Assembly: GCA_003615045.1 (NCBI GenBank)
Contig: ML014121.1
Span: 1 to 64,000 of the forward strand
DNA length: 64,000 nucleotides
From: Caulochytrium protostelioides
Taxonomy: Eukaryota > Chytridiomycota > Caulochytriomycetes > Caulochytriales > Caulochytriaceae
Reading direction: 5' to 3'
The notes under the pieces were generated by a model. That model was given only the letters and a program-made list of their open reading frames with translations. It did no database searches and was not told the DNA's origin. Positions within the stretch are counted from its first letter, which is position 1. Every line of letters starts with the position of its first letter. The position numbers and the translations under genes were made by a program. Shown here piece by piece: positions 58,635 through 64,000 of this stretch.

Positions 58635-60885
58635 TCGTCGGGGTTGAGGTCGCATCTGCACCCGCACCCGCATCCGCATCGGGGTTCTCGGAGGAAACGT
58701 CCACGGCTTCAGCTAAGCGCAGCATCTCCTTGTACTCGCCCGTCGACTCACAGAGCGCGCGGAACCGCGAGCCGGGGGTGCGCAGCAGGGTGAGCGGTGG
58801 GCCGTGCTCCACGACGCGCCCCTCGTCGAGCACGAGGATGGCGTCGTGGTCGACCACGGTGCGCAGCTTGTGCGCGATCGTCATGACCGTCGACGCTGCG
58901 AACCGCGCGCGCAGCGCGCGCTGGATCTGGACCTCCATGTCGCCGCCGAGCGCGCTCGTCGGCTCGTCGAGCAGCACGATGCCGGCGACGGGCTTCAGCA
59001 GCGCGCGGGCGAGCTGGATCCGCTGCTTCTCGCCGCCGCTGAGCATCATGCCGCGCTCGCCGACGACGGTCTCGTAGCCCTGCGGGAAGCCCTCGGCGAT
59101 CATGTCGTGGACGGCGGCGTGGCGCGCGGCCTGCTCGACATCGGCGTCGGAGGCCGCGAGGTGGCCGTACCGGATGTTCTCGCGGACCGTCGAGTTAAAG
59201 AGCGTCGTGTCCTGCGGCATCACGGCGATGCGGTCGCGCAGGCTCGCTTGGTCCACAGCGCGGATGTCCTGGCCGTCAATGAGCACTTGGCCGTCGACGG
59301 GGTCGTAGAAGCGCGTGAGGAGCCGCAGAATCGTGCTTTTGCCGCATCCGCTGGGGCCGACGATGCCGACGGAGGAGCCTGCGGGGATATCGAACGACAC
59401 GCCGTGCAAGATCATGCGGTCGGGGCGGTAGCCGAAGCGGACGTTGCGGAACTGGATGGCGCCGCCGCGGAACGCCAGCGGAGGCGCGTTGGCAGCGTCG
59501 GCAACGCGGTTGGGCACGTTCTGGAGACGGAACATGGCGTCCATGTCCATCAAGCTCTGACGAGTCTCGCGGTACACGGATCCCAGGAAGTTGAGCGGGA
59601 ACGAGAGTTGGAAGACGAGTCCGTTGATCATGACGAGGTCCCCGATCGTCATGGCGCCGTCGAGCACGCCCTGCGCGGCGAGCCACATCATTGCTGCCAA
59701 GCTCGAACTAAAGATGCAGTTCTGGCCCGCGTTCAGGAACGCGAGCGAGGTCGCAGTCTTGATAGCGGCCTTTTCATACTTGACGAGGGCCTTGTCGTAG
59801 TGCTTGACTTCGTGGGCCTCGTTGTTGTAGAGCTTGACGGCTTCGAAGTTGAGCAGCGAGTCCGTCGCGGTGCTCGCGGCCTGGTTGTCGGCCGCGTTCA
59901 TCTGGCGGCGGATGCCGATGCGGTACGCGGTAGTCCTGAAGGTGAACGCGGCATACGATGCCAGCGTGGCCAACGTGATCACGCCGTAGATGGCGCCGTA
60001 GTTGTACACCAGGATGCCGGTCACGAGCGAGATCTCGAGCGCCGTCGGGACGACGTGGAACACGACCGAGCTGAGGATCTGGTTGATGCCCTTCGTGCCG
60101 CGGTCGATGGCGCGGACGAGTCCGCCCGTCTGGCGCTCAAAGTGGAACGCGGCATCGAGCTTGAGGATGTGGTGGAAGATGCTGCGCGCGGCGCTGCGGA
60201 TGGCGCTCTGCGCCACGCTGCTGAAGACGGCGTTGCGCAGCTCCGAGAACAAGCTGGCGCCGACGCGAGCGCCCGCATATCCGAGCAGCATGGCGCCCGC
60301 GACATGCCACGCGGTCAGCCCCGTTGTGGCCGCCAGCTGCGACGCCGTCTCGACGGCGCCGGGGGTGGGCGTCACCGCATTCAGGGCATCCACGACGCCC
60401 TTGAAGGCAGACGGCACCCACACATTAATCAGCTTCCCGGAAATGAGCAGCGTCAAGGCGATCAACACGCGGACGCGGACGGCGAGGTGGTCCTTCGGCC
60501 AGATATACGAGACGAGGTGCCGGACGATCCGCCAGTCGGCCGACCAGGTCCCGGCCGCCGCCGTCGTCGGCTTCGGGATGCCGAAGGCGTCCCCAGGCAG
60601 CTTGGTGGCCGTCGTCGGACGCTCGGCGTCAGCACGCGATCCGAAGGCGCGCAGGAGGCCGCAGCGCGGCGAGGGCCACGGGGCGGCGAGGGCGACCGGG
60701 GCTAGGCGTCGCCCTGCCGGCGCCGGCGCCGAGCGCCAGGCGTTCACGGCGCACCCGGCGGCGCGCGCGGCGGTGCCATGATCGCGGGCGCCGAGCCCGA
60801 GAACGGGGGTCAGGCCTGCGGGACGCGGGCACGGCCACCGTAGGCCGCTCCGGCCGAGTGGCCGCAGCGCTACACGGACCAGCAT
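58585..60885 (-). CDS. ATM1: ATM1-type mitochondrial half ABC transporter
   Basis: This inner-membrane transporter exports a glutathione-linked sulfur species for cytosolic Fe-S assembly. It has 766 residues from the ATG at 60885, with an Arg/Ala-rich presequence of about 130. The membrane domain has Atm1 landmarks: [36 protein letters not shown] and [14 protein letters not shown]. The nucleotide-binding domain has Walker [11 protein letters not shown]-loop region [10 protein letters not shown], signature [17 protein letters not shown] and Walker [14 protein letters not shown], with the H-loop His in IAHKL. The D-loop reads SALG where nearly all ABC transporters have SALD. The C-terminus ends in a poly-Ser run of about 15, encoded by a TCN microsatellite next to the stop. 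It converges with ITFG1 (204 bp). Confidence 0.92.
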
Positions 60886-61721
60886 GGCGGCCAGCGCGAG
60901 TCGCGGGCGAGACAGACCGCCGAGTATACGCGTCCGGTCGAGGATCGAGGATCGACGCCAAATGGTGGGGGGCCGGGGGAGCGGCGCGCGGCGGAGCACC
61001 AGCGGCAGCGATGGGGACGGTGACGCACAATCGATCAAGGGCGTATCGCCACTGCCGTCGATCCGCCGACGTCGATGTCGCGTGGACAACGCCGGTCACG
61101 GGGCTTGCCAGACGTCCGTCCGTCGATCCATCGCGGCTGTCGATGCCTCGTGGCGCGCGAGACGAGACGAGGCGATCCGCCCTTCATGGCCACGTGGTCG
61201 GCAGTATCCACCGTAGGATCATGCCGGAGTCGCTTTCGTCGTGAAGGGTGCTCCCTCTTGGGTTCGGACCGGCGCCCCGAGCCTCGGCGGCGCACGCCCG
61301 CCCTTCGTCCTGGGCGGTCCGTCCATGCCGCATGTGGCGTCGTCGCACCCGCATCGCGGTCGGGGTGCCTGAGCCGGCGTCGGACGGGACCGCACCGCAC
61401 CGGCGCCGCCACGAGCCTTTGGATAAGCGGTGATTCCGACGCTCCGGCGCCGGTGGCGTCGGCGCCGGTGGTGCGTTCAGACAGACGGCGCCGGTCGTGA
61501 TGCTGCGTGGGCAGGCGGGCTGGGGCCCCATACCGACGGGGAACACAACAAGGGATCGGCACTGCCGTACGGCACTGCCGTACGGCATGGCCGTATGACC
61601 CCCGTCGGCGTGGATCCATTCATCGCGTGCCGCAACATGGAGCTCCGTTCTCCAGCGAGCGACGCGTCTTGGCTTCCGCTCGTGTGCCGCTGATCCCTCG
61701 CCTGCACGTCCTATCACGACC
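60886..61721. other. Intergenic region between ATM1 and FRG1 (divergent promoters)
   Basis: A very GC-rich 836-bp shared upstream region. It contains near-tandem ACTGCCGTACGGC units around 61560-61580. The overlapping open frames on both strands are compositional artefacts. Confidence 0.5.
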
Positions 61722-62687
61722 ATGCCGAAGCGGCTCCGCCTCAAAGGCGACGACGGCCCGTCCGCCAAGCGACCGCGGCCGAAGGTTGCCACGGCGCCAC
61801 CCAGCACCGCTGTGCCCTCTGATGCCCGGCAGCTGCCGTCGACGCCGTCGTCGGCCCGTCCAGGCGGCCGGACCGACGGGGATGCCGTGGACGCTGATGC
61901 AGCGGAGGGAGCCAGCCCATGGCGCATTGCGACGCGACTCAGAGATCTCAACGGCCCTATCACGATCAGCAGTCTCGCGGGGCCCGCGAGCGCCGTTCCC
62001 CTCCATTTGACGGCGCCGGCGCCGCAGCCTCACCACGCCGCGGGCGACATGCCCCCGTCCGTGGGGTTCTTCCCGTCGCCCGAGCCCTCGCGGTCGATGG
62101 CGCCGACGACCGCCGCCGCCGCGCTCAACGCGTGGACGCCCTCCTCGGTCGACTACGTCTGGACGATCCGCCGGCTCGATCTCCGCCCAGCGACGTCACT
62201 GCTCGCCAAAGCGGATGGCCATGGCGGTGGCGACGACGACGGCGGCGGTGGCGCGAGCACCCCGGCGCGCGCGAACGCCGCCATAGCGCCGACGTTCGTG
62301 CTGCAGTCAGCGCACGCGACCTACCTCGCCACCGGCCGCGTCGACCGCCGCGCCGACGGCACCGCCACGTGGCGCGTCGACGCTACGGCGCGCGCCGTCA
62401 CCGGGGACGTCGCCACGTGGATCTGCACCTACGCGCCCGACCGCGGCGCGTGGCATCTCCAGAGCGCCGGCGGCACCGGCGCCTACCTCGGGCTTAGCGA
62501 GGACGCTTGTGCCGGTCCAGGATCAGTGCACGGCGTGCACGCCTGTGCCGACCGCCCCACGCCGGGCGTCCGTGAAGCCTTTGTGATTCGATGCCAGCGC
62601 GCCGGCCACGGCGCGGCCGCCCGGGCCGCTGCGGATACCGCCGCTACCATCGCCGACGTGCCCACCCTCGAACAAGCCGCTGTGTAA
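61722..62687 (+). CDS. FRG1: FRG1-like beta-trefoil nuclear protein
   Basis: This 321-residue protein resembles FRG1, a nucleolar actin- and RNA-associated factor. It opens with a basic nuclear-localisation-like stretch (MPKRLRLKGDDGPSAKRPRPK), matching the LxLKG...KKRK start of FRG1, and continues WRIATRLRDLNGPITI, like the FRG1 GW....L.GPI box. The beta-trefoil/fascin-like part follows: FVLQSAHATYLATGR (about 189) and WHLQSAGGTGAYLGLSED (about 245), which echo FRG1 'SGYGKYLG' blades. Two low-complexity inserts (about 100-125 and 168-185, the latter GGGDDDGGGG) lengthen it. The FIRC-like ending appears as FVIRCQRAG. The family is moderately secure; orthology would need alignment. Confidence 0.7.
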   Translation: MPKRLRLKGDDGPSAKRPRPKVATAPPSTAVPSDARQLPSTPSSARPGGRTDGDAVDADAAEGASPWRIATRLRDLNGPITISSLAGPASAVPLHLTAPAPQPHHAAGDMPPSVGFFPSPEPSRSMAPTTAAAALNAWTPSSVDYVWTIRRLDLRPATSLLAKADGHGGGDDDGGGGASTPARANAAIAPTFVLQSAHATYLATGRVDRRADGTATWRVDATARAVTGDVATWICTYAPDRGAWHLQSAGGTGAYLGLSEDACAGPGSVHGVHACADRPTPGVREAFVIRCQRAGHGAAARAAADTAATIADVPTLEQAAV

Positions 62688-63001
62688 GTGATGTCTCGAT
62701 GGCTACCGTCGTGGGATGTGAAAGTAGTTGCTATGATGGAAACGAGAACTCACTTCTTTGCTATGTTGTTGCATGACGGTGGTTGATACATCGGCGCTCG
62801 TAGGATCCGGTCGCAGGGCGCCCGCGCATGGTCGCGATACCAGTCGGCAGCGCAACGCCATCCGGTCGATACCGCGCTGCCCTTGCACGAGCGGTTACTC
62901 GCTAAACGTGCCCGCGCGAAAAGCGACAAGTTTTGCTGACACGCATCTCACCGCGTGTCGGGGGCACGATCGCCTGACACTGTCGATTGTTACATACACC
63001 A
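62688..63001. other. Convergent intergenic region
   Basis: 314 bp between the FRG1-like stop and the stop of the methyltransferase gene. No gene, RNA or repeat was recognised. Confidence 0.5.
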
Positions 63002-64000
63002 CTAAGCGGCATCCGATTCGCTGCTGTTGCCGCTGTCCGACATCACCTCCATGCCTTCTGGCGGCGCGTTGCGGACGTAGGGCACCGCACCGTCAAAGAA
63101 GTCCGCGGGCGCCTCGTCCTTGCGCATCAGCACAAAGCAGTGCACCGTGCCGCGGACGGCTTCCGAGCCCGGGTCCTCCGGGAACATGGGCTCCCACTGC
63201 TCTTCGGCGATCTGGACATAGACAAAGCCGAGGCGTGTCGCGACGTCCCAGAACCGGTCATTGCGCCACGCCCACTTCACGATGTGATGGGTAAACGTCG
63301 TGAAAACGCGGCCGCCCGGCGCGAGACTCGCGGCGCACGTCTGCAGCATGTGTTTGTGCTCGCTGTGGTTGAAGATGAGATCTGCCATGAAGATGTGGTC
63401 GAACCCTGGCGATGGAGAGGTCTTGGGGAGCAGGGCCAGCAGAGGCGTCACATCATCGCCCCATTTATAGCCCTATGAAGAACAAATAACAAATAACAGC
63501 TTCGGATGAGTATGCCGAGCTTGATGATGGTCTCAAACGGCGAAGCATCGGCGTATCAGGATACACCGTTCTGCGATGCAGTCATGCACTTCACCGACGA
63601 CCATCTCACTTACCACGGTATGCACGCGGCCGGCCTGCTTGGCCTCGCCAGCGTTTTCATCCACATTTTTTTCGATATTGTCCAGGAGCGGCTGATCCGG
63701 ATAGTCGGTGATAACGGTGCAAGCGGCCCCGTTGATCGCTGCAATCAAGGAGGGCGTGCCGGCCGCCGCGCCGAGCTCGAGGGTCGTCTTGCCGGCGACG
63801 AGCGACTTGTGGCGATCGAGGTATCGGGCCATGGAGAGGCCTGCGTTCCATAAGTGGTGGGCCCACAGCGAGTGGCCACCGACGAGGTTGAGGCGGAGCT
63901 GCGCGGGCTCACCCCCCTGCACGGCGCTGGGCTCGCGCACATAGATGCGGCACGTGGGCGGCGGCGGCGGCGGACGGAACGTCTCCGGCTCGTCAAAGAC
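63002..64000 (-). CDS. EFM7: EFM7/NNT1-type protein methyltransferase, 5'-partial, two exons visible
   Basis: This seven-beta-strand methyltransferase family modifies the N-terminus and Lys2/3 of elongation factor 1A. The gene enters from the window end: exon 64000-63614, intron 63613-63473 (GTAAGT...TAG, 141 bp), last exon 63472-63002, phase 0. Joining gives RVHTV followed by GYKWGDDVTPL. Visible motifs are FDEPETFRPPPPPPT near the N-terminus, LVGGHSLWAHHLWNAG, SAM motif I LELGAAAGTPSL, TDYPD and ADLIFNHSEH, all hallmarks of EFM7/NNT1. A short acidic Ser-rich tail ends the protein. The first ~20 residues lie outside the window. The frame without splicing would stop shortly after exon 1. Confidence 0.9.

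Noticed and set aside
58804-60705. 633-residue plus-strand frame antisense to ATM1
   Set aside because: ATM1 on the minus strand has complete ABC motifs; this frame is its complement.

Overview
This is a GC-rich nuclear segment of a eukaryote, almost certainly an early-diverging zoosporic (flagellated) fungus. The evidence is short GT-AG introns (100-549 bp) with GTAAGT-type donors in a minority of genes, and a fungal housekeeping gene set (Kex2-type protease, SRP72, TIM13, a fungal-length NudC, a Nud1/Cdc11-type scaffold). It also carries genes that yeasts lack but flagellated fungi keep: a SPAG17/PF6-like central-pair protein, complex I subunit NDUFV2, an ITFG1/LINKIN protein and FRG1. The strong G/C bias and Ala/Ser-rich linkers would suit a chytrid such as Caulochytrium, but that genus is a guess.

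Layout. 1-733: the RG-rich tail of a truncated gene. 1.7-18 kb: a 3555-residue intronless VPS13, a probable APC4, and an Hsp20 chaperone on the opposite strand. 18-28 kb: a mucin-like single-pass membrane protein, Rab11/Ypt31 (with a 29-nt first exon recovered here), a low-complexity unknown protein and a TPR-like unknown protein. 27.9-29.5 kb: a gene-free stretch with two inverted, 5'-truncated copies of a transposon related to Fanzor/TnpB. 29.5-39 kb: a two-exon kexin, a two-exon SRP72 and a SPAG17-like gene. 40-49 kb: a four-exon LRR scaffold (Nud1/Cdc11-like), two-exon mitochondrial uL14, three-exon NudC, a PAP2 phosphatase, and three-exon TIM13 with a 12-nt microexon. 48.8-64 kb: NDUFAF7-like, methylenetetrahydrofolate reductase, NDUFV2, ITFG1/LINKIN, ATM1, FRG1 and a two-exon EFM7/NNT1-type methyltransferase that runs off the window end.

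There is no operon-like organisation. Genes are often convergent with gaps of 100-250 bp, and intergenic stretches of 0.3-2.3 kb carry only simple repeats and hairpins. Loose functional neighbourhoods are visible: mitochondrial genes (uL14m, TIM13, NDUFAF7, NDUFV2, ATM1) fall in the last 22 kb, and lipid/endomembrane genes (VPS13, Rab11, kexin) in the first half. I saw no convincing tRNA, rRNA or CRISPR. Exon joins below were deduced by reading splice sites and family homology; they are not transcript-supported.
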